Below are positions 7,767 through 15,619 of a stretch of 64,000 nucleotides of DNA, piece after piece (the stretch's first letter is position 1; the number at the start of each line of letters is the position of its first letter). A program made the position numbers and the translations under genes. A model generated the notes under the pieces. The model had not been told where the DNA came from. It worked only from the letters and a program-made list of their open reading frames with translations, and made no database searches. The stretch is from assembly GCF_034932185.1 (NCBI RefSeq), contig NZ_JAYGHW010000009.1, forward strand, positions 1 through 64,000, written 5' to 3'. This stretch comes from Spirulina sp034932185. Its GTDB lineage: Bacteria > Cyanobacteriota > Cyanobacteriia > Cyanobacteriales > Spirulinaceae.

Positions 7767-10167
7767 CGGCGAGATAACCCCAGGTATAGGTGGCGGGGCC
7801 CATGGTTTGCATGACGGTGAATTCCGTCACCGCTGGGAAGAGAAAAACGTCGAAATAGGCTTCGGTGGTGGGCCATTGGCTCACATCAGGAAATGTCACG
7901 GGGCGCAGCCGCTCCCATTGCCAATAGTCGGGAAACCGTTGGGCATCGAGGGGGCCATAGAGGGGAATGCCGGGGGGCGGTGCTTTGCCCTGGACGCGGG
8001 CATCGAGGATGAGGGGATGTTGGGGATGATTGAGGCCTAAGCCGGTGGTGTAGGTGAGGTTGTCGGGATTGGCTCCGAGGGAGAATTGACTGGCGGCGAT
8101 CGCCCCTTTGCGATAGCGCGGATCCCGCGTTAACACATGGCCCCGCACCAGGGCGATCGCCTTCGGACTGCCAAAACTCGCCCCCCAACCAATGGGTTGA
8201 TAGGGGTCGTCCTTTGTCCAACCAAAGGCGGTTTGGTCGCTTTGGGCAAGGGTGGCATTGGCTTCGCGGATCAGGGCATTGTAGGCTTGGGACTGTACCC
8301 GGAGATCCGCCTGGCTTTGGGGTAAACGGGCATAGACAAAGGCGGCATCCCGTTGGTGGTGTTTGGCCCAAACCATTGTGGGTGCTGCGGGATCACTGAA
8401 AACGGTGGTTTCTAAAAAGATTTGATGCCAGGGGGGATCGCCGGTTAAACGATAGAGTTCGACGGCGGCCAAATTGCGGGCATCGCGGACTTGGTGGGGG
8501 GTATCTGCTCCTTGTAATTGGGGCCATTGGGCTTCGGCATAGTTCATCGCGGCGATCGCACTTTTTTGATAATCCTCCGCTTGGGAGGGATTGCGCTCCC
8601 GGAGGATCCAAGCCACCTGCGCCGCCCCACTGGCATAGAGATAACTCGACCAGGGATCCGGCGCATAAACATAGGTGGGGAGGGTATTTTGCCAACTGGC
8701 TTCCCCCCGTTTGGGGTGGGAGGTGGATTCAATGCCGCCGCGAACGCCGCCGTTCGGCAATTGCAGCCGTTTATAAAAACTTAAATTCCATAGGGCCTCA
8801 TCGATGATGTCCGGCAAAGCATTATCGGATTCGGGAATGTTGAGGGGAATTTCGGTAATTTTGGGGCTAATCTCCACCAATTCCAACATTAACCGCGTCG
8901 CCTCTAAATGCTGAATGCGGCGATCCCAATCCCCCGCATCGAAATAGCCCCCCCAAGCCTCCGGTACAGGGGTGGTGCTGGTTTCCGCTTGTAGCGCTTC
9001 AAACACATTGCGATCGCCAATGCCCATATTCGTTTCCATCAGGGAAACTTGCGATTGATAAATGGGGGTATCCTCCGGGTGGAAGGGGCGGGGCCGCTGC
9101 CAATCGGTGAAGGGGGCCGTTAAAGCAATGCCACTACGTTGGTGATAAAAACCCCGGGCCACGGTGTAAAACACCTTTTCCCACAGATCACGGGCAATCT
9201 CAAAGGGCCAACTACAGCCCACCCCCGCCACACAGAGGCGATAGCGACCCGGGCGGCGGAAGTTGCTGAAATCAAGGCTGTAAACGTCGGTTTGGGTATA
9301 GTTGCGATCGCGGGGATCTTCAGGGTCTTGCGGCCCCTTACGGTGTTCCGCTCGGCCCGTGAACAGGGGGCGATCCGCGATAGCGTACCCATCGCGCTGA
9401 TCATCCACAAGGCTAAATTGCAAATGATCACCATAGGTTAACCCGCCACCATTGCCCATCCACAGGGACAAAAACCCCTGCTTCAGGGGATCATCGGGAT
9501 GAAACCCCACTTGCGACACATGGATCGCTTCGCTCCAATGGTGTTGGGGATCGTAGCGAAACGTTAGGGGATCACGCCCTAAACCTGGAAACGTTAGCCG
9601 GTAGGTTTTACCTTGGCTCAGGGGTTCGGCAAACCGCAGGTAGAGACGATGGCGCAGGGGCCATTGCCGATCTGCACGGTTTAGCTCCGCCATATCAGTG
9701 GGCTTGCTCTTGCGATAGATCGCGATGGGGATTTGAGGGGTTTCGTATTGGCGATCGTCGGGGGATTCGAGGCGATAGGATTGGATTTGATCCGCTTTGA
9801 CTAAATCCAGATCTGCCCCGCTGTATTGGTCAAAGTTATAGAGTAAATCCTGATTCTGGCCAATGGGGTTGCCAATCACCTGGCCCATGCGTTGCACCCA
9901 TTGGCCATCATTGCGCTCAATGAGGCGATCGCCCGGCTGGACGCGATAGGGGACTTGCTCGGCCCGCTCAATGTTGCCGGTGTTCATTTCCACCGCGATA
10001 ATCTGAGGATGCACGGTATAAATTTGGGGGTAATCCTCCCGATGGAAGGCGACATGATCCCAGAGGCTCCGTCCCAACAGCAGCGCCAAACTGAAGGCCA
10101 AAATCCCCGCCAGCCAGAGATAACGGCGGCGATGGCGGGCAAAGTGGGCCATTGAGAAACCGGGCAT
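7753..10167 (-). CDS. Membrane-anchored glycoside hydrolase family 9 (cellulase-like)
   Basis: 804-residue protein: a short basic N-terminus, one signal anchor (LWLAGILAFSLALLLG, about residues 18-33), about 190 poorly assignable residues, an N-terminal cellulase Ig-like domain (VSQVGFHPDDPLKQGFLS... near 217-325), then a GH9 (alpha/alpha)6 domain. Catalytic signatures: GGYFDAGDWDRR (near 404-415), with the base aspartates, and TEAYFD (near 766-771), with the acid glutamate. In the SLGANP..TYTTGLGLNHPQHP segment the usual HHR is replaced by HPL, so specificity may differ from classic endoglucanases. It is the last gene of a minus-strand run after exbB and two exbD genes, suggesting periplasmic or cell-wall polysaccharide trimming near an ExbBD motor. 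Substrate is inference. Confidence 0.88.
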   Translation of the reverse strand: MPGFSMAHFARHRRRYLWLAGILAFSLALLLGRSLWDHVAFHREDYPQIYTVHPQIIAVEMNTGNIERAEQVPYRVQPGDRLIERNDGQWVQRMGQVIGNPIGQNQDLLYNFDQYSGADLDLVKADQIQSYRLESPDDRQYETPQIPIAIYRKSKPTDMAELNRADRQWPLRHRLYLRFAEPLSQGKTYRLTFPGLGRDPLTFRYDPQHHWSEAIHVSQVGFHPDDPLKQGFLSLWMGNGGGLTYGDHLQFSLVDDQRDGYAIADRPLFTGRAEHRKGPQDPEDPRDRNYTQTDVYSLDFSNFRRPGRYRLCVAGVGCSWPFEIARDLWEKVFYTVARGFYHQRSGIALTAPFTDWQRPRPFHPEDTPIYQSQVSLMETNMGIGDRNVFEALQAETSTTPVPEAWGGYFDAGDWDRRIQHLEATRLMLELVEISPKITEIPLNIPESDNALPDIIDEALWNLSFYKRLQLPNGGVRGGIESTSHPKRGEASWQNTLPTYVYAPDPWSSYLYASGAAQVAWILRERNPSQAEDYQKSAIAAMNYAEAQWPQLQGADTPHQVRDARNLAAVELYRLTGDPPWHQIFLETTVFSDPAAPTMVWAKHHQRDAAFVYARLPQSQADLRVQSQAYNALIREANATLAQSDQTAFGWTKDDPYQPIGWGASFGSPKAIALVRGHVLTRDPRYRKGAIAASQFSLGANPDNLTYTTGLGLNHPQHPLILDARVQGKAPPPGIPLYGPLDAQRFPDYWQWERLRPVTFPDVSQWPTTEAYFDVFLFPAVTEFTVMQTMGPATYTWGYLAATDP

Positions 10168-10174
10168 TGTTTTG

Positions 10175-10216
10175 GAGAAGAGAGGATAGAGTAAAGAGAA
10201 GAGAGGATAGAGTAAA
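10175..10216. repeat. Two tandem copies of a 21-base repeat upstream of the GH9 gene
   Basis: Two exact copies of GAGAAGAGAGGATAGAGTAAA (10175-10195 and 10196-10216) in the 85-base gap between exbD and the GH9 gene. A related run of AGAGGATAGAG occurs at 11933-11962 upstream of exbB. Confidence 0.85.
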
Positions 10217-10251
10217 GAGAGCGAGTTTGCTCAATTCTCACTCCTATATTC

Positions 10252-10689
10252 TTAATTCTGATCAGGAGCAGCGGGTTCAACCCCTAAGGAAACGCGATCG
10301 CCCCCGACCCCCCGCATTTGCGTTAACCATTGAATCACGTCATCGTAGGCCACCTGAGGTTCTGCGATGAGGATCACGTTGCCCTCCGGTTGGGCCTGTA
10401 AATAGTTGGGAATGGCTTGTAAAACTTGGGCTTGGGTGAGGATTTGTCCCGCCCCCACTTCCGCCTGATCGGTATTTTGCAGGCGGACGATCAAGGGCTG
10501 AATTTCTCCCGTACTTTGCTCACCACTGGGACTATCGGGGTTGGGTAGTTCCACCTCAATGCCTTCGGGGGCCACCCCTAAGGTCATCGAGATCAGCACA
10601 AAAAACGCCAACACCGCCATCATCACATTGAGCATGGGGGTGAGGTCGATGTCGGGGATCGTGGATTCAGTGCGGGAGCGAAAGCGCAT
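10252..10689 (-). CDS. exbD: ExbD/TolR-type biopolymer transport protein (second copy)
   Basis: Proton-motive-force transducer of the ExbB-ExbD/TolQ-TolR/MotA-MotB superfamily. About 145 residues: a cytoplasmic N-terminus, one transmembrane helix (MLNVMMAVLAFFVLISMTLG) with the conserved aspartate just before it (IDLTPMLNV), and a periplasmic domain ending YDDVIQWLTQMRGVGGDRVSLGV. The frame is open to 10752, but the upstream part is encoded by a repeat; the ATG at 10689 before RFRSRTE gives the normal start. It follows a first exbD and exbB on the same strand, so the motor may contain an ExbD heterodimer. Confidence 0.93.
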   Translation of the reverse strand: MRFRSRTESTIPDIDLTPMLNVMMAVLAFFVLISMTLGVAPEGIEVELPNPDSPSGEQSTGEIQPLIVRLQNTDQAEVGAGQILTQAQVLQAIPNYLQAQPEGNVILIAEPQVAYDDVIQWLTQMRGVGGDRVSLGVEPAAPDQN

Positions 10690-10766
10690 GGGGGAATGGG
10701 GAACGGGGAAGATTGGTGTAGGGGCGTTGGCGTAAGCCTGCCGGAGGCACAAAAATTTTTCGCCCT
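10690..10766. repeat. Short GGGAATG-type tandem repeat plus TAGGGGCG palindromic element
   Basis: A run of GGGGAATGGGGAACGGGGAA (10691-10710) is joined through GATTGGTG to the palindromic repeat TAGGGGCGTTGGCG..AAAAATTTTTCGCCCT (10719-10757). The same junction recurs at 50876-50940. It sits between the two exbD genes. Confidence 0.8.
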
Positions 10767-10777
10767 CCGGGGTGGGG

Positions 10778-11203
10778 TTATTGGCGTTGGATGGCTAAGG
10801 AGACGCGATCGCCCCCGATTTGACCCATGATATTGAGGAGGGCGGCGATTTTTTCATAGGGGAGCGTGCGATCGGCGTTGAGGACAATCACGCCCGTTTC
10901 ATCTTCTGCAAGAAAATTCTCGATAGCCGCCAACAGTTCCGCTTCTGTCAGTACCTGGCCATCTAACACAATCTGTTCATCTGCCGTAAACCCGATCATC
11001 AACTGCCGAATATCCTCCGGGATCGCCGTCGTGCCATTTTCCCCCGGATTGCCGGGGAGGGTGACGCGATCGATCCGCTCCCCCGTGAGGCTCATGGAGG
11101 TGATGATAAAAAACGTCAGGACGGACATTAACACATCCATCATCGGCACTAAGTTCACCTGGGGAATCGTGGCAGTTGGCCGGGCCCGCTTGCGAAAAGC
11201 CAT
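10778..11203 (-). CDS. exbD: ExbD/TolR-type biopolymer transport protein (first copy)
   Basis: 141 residues with the canonical layout: basic N-terminus, the NLVPMMDVLMSVLTFFIITSM transmembrane helix containing the functional aspartate (MMDVL), and a periplasmic domain ending with LNIMGQIGGDRVSLAIQRQ. It starts 9 bases after the exbB stop, so the two are translationally close and clearly one operon. It differs from the downstream paralogue in most periplasmic residues. With ExbB it should form a proton-driven motor. The energised partner (TonB, TolA or another) is not in the window. Confidence 0.95.
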   Translation of the reverse strand: MAFRKRARPTATIPQVNLVPMMDVLMSVLTFFIITSMSLTGERIDRVTLPGNPGENGTTAIPEDIRQLMIGFTADEQIVLDGQVLTEAELLAAIENFLAEDETGVIVLNADRTLPYEKIAALLNIMGQIGGDRVSLAIQRQ

Positions 11204-11212
11204 GGCGATCTC

Positions 11213-11896
11213 CTAACTGGAAAAAGGGTGCGGACTGGGAAGGGCGGCAGGTTCACTGGCTTGGGCCGGTTCATACCAAATTTGCCGATAGATTAACTCT
11301 AATTCACTGCCCACTTCCGAAAAATAATCCATCTGTTGGGCTTGGAGCGTCACCATAATCCGCAACACCAACAGGGCAATAATCGCGACAATCATCCCGG
11401 CGGCGGTGGTGATCAGGGCTTCCCCAATCCCGGCGGCGGCTTGGGAGGCTTCGGCGGTGCTGCCCCCGCCGCCAATGTTGAGGTTGTTAAACGTGGTAAT
11501 CAAGCCCGTAACAGTTCCCAACAGGCCGAGGAGGGGGGCGATCGCCACCACCGTTTCTAAAAATTTATCCCCCTTACGCATTTGGACAAACTCCTTATCG
11601 CCCGCCGCTTCCATCGCGAGGCGAAAGGTTTCCGGGCTGGGGTGATTTAATTGCAGCGGCGCGAGCAGAAAGCGGCCAATGGGAAGATAACGAGCCAAGA
11701 GGGCAATTTCATGGGCCTTGGCCAGGTCATAGCGGGCGGCATCGAGAACATCATTAACGATGCGGTTTTCCTGGGTGACGAGGCGGAGCCAAAACCAAGC
11801 CCGATCAAAGGCGTAGGCCATCGTCAGCACCGACAACGCCAGGAGGGGGTACATCACCGGCCCCCCTTTAAGAAACAGATCGAAAAACCGCGTCAT
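11213..11896 (-). CDS. exbB: ExbB/TolQ/MotA-family proton channel protein
   Basis: Proton channel component of an ExbB-ExbD motor in the inner membrane. 227 residues with three transmembrane helices: PVMYPLLALSVLTMAYAFDRAWFW, then the signature APLLGLLGTVTGLITTFNNL (near residues 115-134), then GIGEALITTAAGMIVAIIALLVLRI (near 150-175). It heads the exbB-exbD-exbD-GH9 series. A coiled-coil protein gene lies about 100 bases upstream on the same strand and may belong to the same unit. Confidence 0.95.
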   Translation of the reverse strand: MTRFFDLFLKGGPVMYPLLALSVLTMAYAFDRAWFWLRLVTQENRIVNDVLDAARYDLAKAHEIALLARYLPIGRFLLAPLQLNHPSPETFRLAMEAAGDKEFVQMRKGDKFLETVVAIAPLLGLLGTVTGLITTFNNLNIGGGGSTAEASQAAAGIGEALITTAAGMIVAIIALLVLRIMVTLQAQQMDYFSEVGSELELIYRQIWYEPAQASEPAALPSPHPFSS

Positions 11897-11932
11897 AGGG
11901 TCAGGTTCAGGGCAAATTTGAGGAGAGAGGAT

Positions 11933-11989
11933 AGAGAAGAGAGGATAGAGGATCGAGTGGTCTCACTCCTCACTTCTCACTTCTCACTT
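11933..11989. repeat. Simple repeats upstream of exbB
   Basis: A run of AGAGGATAGAG-like units (11933-11962) followed by repeated CACTTCT heptamers (about 11971-11989) in the gap between the coiled-coil gene and exbB. The first motif resembles the 21-base tandem repeat at 10175-10216, so related simple repeats bracket the exb genes. Confidence 0.7.
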
Positions 11990-11999
11990 CTCAATCAGG

Positions 12000-13016
12000 T
12001 TAGCGACCCCGATAACGGGGAAAACTGGGGAGATCCACAGCGGCGATGGAGGCAATTTTTTTGCCACTGGGGGGGGCGACTTTGGGGGGGGCGGGGAGGG
12101 TTTCCGGGGGGGGACTGGTTTGGGGCCGGGCCAGGGGCATTAACTTCCGGCTGGTGCGGGCGTGGAAGTCCGGCAGGATCAGGTTGGCAAATTTGCCCGG
12201 TTGGGGCGTGGGTTCTGGGGCAGCTAAGGGGGCGCTAACGGGGATCGCCTCAACCGCCGCAGTTTCCACCGTCACCCGCTCCGGCCCATCCAACAAACGA
12301 CTGGCCCAAGCGGGGGGTTCTGGTAGGGTACGGCTTTGTTGGGCTGACCAAGGTTGGATCGGGGGGGGCGTTTCGACCAAGGTGGGGGCGATGGGGAAGG
12401 TTTCCTCCTCTGGGTTGGGTTCCGTTTCCCACAACACCGGGTGAGCATCCCCAGATTCCAAATAGCGGCTAAAGACGGCTTTAAACTGTTGGGTATGGGT
12501 TTGTTGGCGATCCAGATGTTGGCGTAGGGCTTGGGAATTATCCGCCGCTTCAGAAAGGAGGTTAGCCTGCTCGGTGTAGGTCTGCCGCGCTAAGGCGCAT
12601 TCTTCTTCTAACCGAACAATTTGATTTTGGGCAGTTTCTAATTGCTGGGAAAGGCTTTCAATCAAGAAATGTTGCCGCTGGGCGACATGGTGGGAAGCTT
12701 CCAGTTCTTGGAAGAGCAGATTCATTTGGGCTTGGGCGTTGAGCAATTCTTCACTTTGTTGAACGGTGAAGCGCTCTCGCTTTTGGGTTAAGCGTCGCTC
12801 CGATTGCAGGGAATCTTGGGTTTTCGCTAGGGCTTGTTCGAGGTCAGCGGCCCGCTGGAGCAGTTCCCGATTCCGTTGGCGCAGTTTACGGGCGAGGGTA
12901 AACCAATCGGTTTCCTGGATGGGATGGGTTGGTTCGAGGGCGGGGCTGGTGTTGAGATCCGTTTCCCACAGGGTTTCGGTTTCTAACGCTTGGGATTGGG
13001 GGGTTTGTTCGCTCAT
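12000..13016 (-). CDS. Coiled-coil protein with a proline-rich C-terminal half
   Basis: Family not recognised. From the ATG at 13016 (MSEQTPQ) it is 338 residues. Roughly residues 35-185 are Gln/Glu/Leu-rich heptads (KLRQRNRELLQRAADLEQAL, ELEASHHVAQRQHFLIESL) that should form a long coiled coil. The remainder is Pro/Ala-rich, with PPPIQPW, PEPTPQPG, SPPPETLPAPPKVAPP, and ends in a basic RYRGR. No signal peptide is seen. The frame is open to 13139, but the extra 41 residues look non-coding. Position upstream of exbB suggests a structural or scaffolding partner of the motor; this is inference only. Confidence 0.7.
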   Translation of the reverse strand: MSEQTPQSQALETETLWETDLNTSPALEPTHPIQETDWFTLARKLRQRNRELLQRAADLEQALAKTQDSLQSERRLTQKRERFTVQQSEELLNAQAQMNLLFQELEASHHVAQRQHFLIESLSQQLETAQNQIVRLEEECALARQTYTEQANLLSEAADNSQALRQHLDRQQTHTQQFKAVFSRYLESGDAHPVLWETEPNPEEETFPIAPTLVETPPPIQPWSAQQSRTLPEPPAWASRLLDGPERVTVETAAVEAIPVSAPLAAPEPTPQPGKFANLILPDFHARTSRKLMPLARPQTSPPPETLPAPPKVAPPSGKKIASIAAVDLPSFPRYRGR

Positions 13017-13235
13017 AATTCGGGGGGAGGCGGTGGGGTTTGGGCCGGTTTGTGAGCATTGGCCCAAAATCCTGTGGGATTCATTAACAACCATAGTGCA
13101 AAATTCTGGCCTTGAGGCGATCGCCTGGGATAATTTCATCCCAATTCGGGGTTAAAGGGGGGAGACGGAAGGCAATCCCCCTCGATCAGAAAACTTAAGC
13201 TACCCTAAAACAGTGGTTTTCCTCCTGTGGTTTTG

Positions 13236-14426
13236 ATGGTTGCTCCCCATTACCGTTTGTCTTGGCATAGTCATCTCGCTGAAATTCCTCAGCCCGATTG
13301 GGATGCCCTCGCCCTCCCCTTGGCCACCCCTTTTCTGGAATGGGAATGGCTCCACAACCTGGAAACCTCTGGGAGCGTCACCGCCCGGGCGGGCTGGCAA
13401 CCCTGCCATTTGACGCTGTGGCGCGATCGCACCCTCATCGGTGCGGCCCCCCTCTATCTCAAAAGCCACAGTTATGGCGAATTTGTCTTTGATCATCAAT
13501 GGGCGGATCTCTCCCATCGTTTGGGCCTAGCCTACTATCCCAAACTGGTGGGCATGACCCCGATTACCCCTGCGGTGGGCTATCGGTTCCTGATTGCCCC
13601 AGGGGAAGATGAGGCGGCGGTAACGGCTCAGATGATGCGGGAAATTGATCGGTTTTGCGATCGCAATCAACTATCCGGGGCAAATTTTCTCTTTGTCGAT
13701 CCCCAATGGCGGCCCCATCTCGAAGCCTGTGGCCTCAGTGCTTGGTTGCACCATAGTTATATTTGGTCAAATCGGGAATTTCAAACCTTTGATGATTATT
13801 TAAAAATCTTCAACTCCAACCAGCGCAAAAATATTAAACGGGAACGCAAGGCTGTTCAACAGGCCAATCTCCGCATTGAAACCCTGACAGGATCAGAAAT
13901 TCCCCATCACCTTTACCCCCAAATTTATCAGTTCTATAGCAGCACCTGCGATAAATTTTATTGGGGGAGTAAATACCTAACCCGCAAATTTTTTGAACAG
14001 TTATACCCCAAATATAGCGATCGCGTCGTTCTTTTCGTCGCCTACCCCGAAAATCAGATCAACCCCAAACCCGTGGGAATGTCCTTCTGTTTACGAAAGG
14101 GGCCACAATTTTATGGCCGCTATTGGGGTTGTTTTGAGGAATATGATTGCCTCCACTTTGAAACCTGCTATTACAAACCCATTGAATGGGCGATTAGCCA
14201 AGGGATTACCGACTACGATCCCGGCGCAGGGGGTCGCCACAAGCGGCGGCGAGGCTTTCCTGCCATGCCAAACTACAGCCTCCACCGCTTCTATGATCCC
14301 CGAATCAGCAAAATTCTCCACTCCTACATTGATGAAATCAACACCATGGAGCAACAGGAAATCGATGCCATTAATGCCGATTTACCCTTTAATAAACAGG
14401 AAATCAATTTCCACTTAACGGTTTAA
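13236..14426 (+). CDS. FemAB/GNAT-like peptidogalycan biosynthesis protein (DUF482 family)
   Basis: About 396 residues of the PF04339 family, which pairs two GNAT-like folds as in Fem aminoacyltransferases. Seen: WDALALPLATPFLEWEWL near the N-terminus, LYLKSHSYGEFVFDHQWA, the central block FNSNQRKNIKRERKAV, YWGSKYLTRKFFEQL, GRYWGCFEEYDCLHFETCYY and the family-typical GGRHKRRRGFPAMPNYSLH. These blocks are conserved, but the acceptor is unknown. A GTG at 13227 is an alternative start; the ATG at 13236 is chosen. Divergent from the coiled-coil gene and convergent with the TspO-like gene. Confidence 0.85.
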   Translation: MVAPHYRLSWHSHLAEIPQPDWDALALPLATPFLEWEWLHNLETSGSVTARAGWQPCHLTLWRDRTLIGAAPLYLKSHSYGEFVFDHQWADLSHRLGLAYYPKLVGMTPITPAVGYRFLIAPGEDEAAVTAQMMREIDRFCDRNQLSGANFLFVDPQWRPHLEACGLSAWLHHSYIWSNREFQTFDDYLKIFNSNQRKNIKRERKAVQQANLRIETLTGSEIPHHLYPQIYQFYSSTCDKFYWGSKYLTRKFFEQLYPKYSDRVVLFVAYPENQINPKPVGMSFCLRKGPQFYGRYWGCFEEYDCLHFETCYYKPIEWAISQGITDYDPGAGGRHKRRRGFPAMPNYSLHRFYDPRISKILHSYIDEINTMEQQEIDAINADLPFNKQEINFHLTV

Positions 14427-14439
14427 ATTGGCAAGTGCA

Positions 14440-15225
14440 TTAACGTCGCCGCTGACTCCAAACGATCGCCCCCCCTAACCCCACAACACCCAAAATCGCC
14501 ACGATCACGAGGGGGAGATTCTCACTATGGCGCAGGGCGATCGCCACCAACGCCCAAATAAATACCCCTGGAAACACCGCATCTCGGTAATAAAGGGCGA
14601 TCGCCCCTCCCAATCCCGTCGCAATGGCCATCATGATGCAAGTCCAGGCCGTGGCCCCTAGCCCCAACTCCGTCCAGCCGGAACTATAAAGGGCTGTTGC
14701 CCCATTAACAATCGTCGCCACCGCAATCCAACCACAATAAAGGCTCAAGGGGCGATCCACACACCACCGTTCCCGCCCCGTTTTCGCTGGCTCTTGATGG
14801 CGTTGGCCATAGCTCCACACTAAGGCGATTAAAATCACCACCATGGCCCCCATAGATGCCCAAAACCAGCGGGAGAGGAAGAGAAAAACCCAAAGAATTT
14901 GAGCGAGGGAACTGATAATGATCCCGTAACGAACGGGGTTTAAATCGAGGCGATCGCCCATCCCTGGCAATAGTTGATAAACGCCAAATACAATTAACCC
15001 CAGATAAATCAAACCCCAAATAATAAACGCATAATTGGCCGGCGTAATCATCACCCCCGCAAAGGTAGTATTGGCAATCACGCCAATGGACTGCCCCCCC
15101 ATGGGATTAATATTCGACCAAACATTGATCCCAAAAGCAGCAACAATACTGAGGAGGGTCAACAAGGGGGCGATCGTCCCGCTCTGAGCTTTGGGGGTTG
15201 ATGGATTTACTTCGGGAGGATGCAT
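14440..15225 (-). CDS. TspO/MBR-like tryptophan-rich membrane protein
   Basis: 261-residue integral membrane protein with about seven hydrophobic segments. It resembles the long cyanobacterial relatives of tryptophan-rich sensory proteins (TspO, which bind tetrapyrroles and respond to stress): FGINVWSNI, ITPANYAFIIWGLIYLGLIVFGVYQLLP, AQILWVFLFLSRWF, and SLYCGWIAVATIVNGATAL. Classic TspO has five helices and about 160 residues, so this longer form may have a different role. The ligand cannot be inferred. An AT-rich upstream region presumably carries the promoter. Confidence 0.75.
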   Translation of the reverse strand: MHPPEVNPSTPKAQSGTIAPLLTLLSIVAAFGINVWSNINPMGGQSIGVIANTTFAGVMITPANYAFIIWGLIYLGLIVFGVYQLLPGMGDRLDLNPVRYGIIISSLAQILWVFLFLSRWFWASMGAMVVILIALVWSYGQRHQEPAKTGRERWCVDRPLSLYCGWIAVATIVNGATALYSSGWTELGLGATAWTCIMMAIATGLGGAIALYYRDAVFPGVFIWALVAIALRHSENLPLVIVAILGVVGLGGAIVWSQRRR

Positions 15226-15619
15226 CTTTATGATTTAATTGAGATTAACTATAATTACAGCAATATTGTAACAAATTTTAAGGATTGTTCACGATGCAAA
15301 AATGCCTTCAGTTAAAACAAGTTCAGTCAAAACAAAGCAAAATACAGCCCTTACCCTAATTATCAATTTCAATAACAATACTTCCTCGTTACTTGGCTCT
15401 GCCAAGTAATGCCTTCCCGGAGGCTCCGCCTCCCCCCAATAGGCGGCAGAGCCGCCCAATACCCATGCCATGGCAGAGCTATGGCACGAGATTAGATCGC
15501 CTGACGGCTCAACCTGCTCCGTAAAAACCCTGGATTCGACGCAAATCACAACCGTCCTGGGCAAACCTTGTTATGATCGGTCGAAAACCGGTTTTTACGC
15601 CCCCAGCGATTCACAGCTT
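15226..15619. other. Intergenic region with a hairpin-array repeat
   Basis: A 0.39 kb gap between the divergent TspO-like and cyclase genes. It holds two near-identical copies of TTCAGTYAAAACAA (within 15306-15335), an AT-rich tract, and one full copy of the GGCAGAGCC hairpin array (15385-15490). The cyclase frame is open through the last 150 bases, but those codons overlap the repeat and read unlike a sensor domain. Confidence 0.6.
15385..15490. repeat. Four-hairpin array with core GGCAGAGCC, copy 1
   Basis: About 106 bases from CTCGTTAC to GGCACGAG. Four consecutive palindromes are visible: GTTACTTGGCTCTGCCAAGTAA, GGAGGCTCCGCCTCC, GGCGGCAGAGCCGCC and CCATGGCAGAGCTATGG. The ends CTCGT/ACGAG are inverted. 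Matching arrays lie at 23652-23756 and, inverted, at 62372-62473. Confidence 0.93.

Noticed and set aside
15470..15619. N-terminal extension of the adenylate cyclase
   Set aside because: Begins inside a hairpin-array repeat and has no domain-like sequence.
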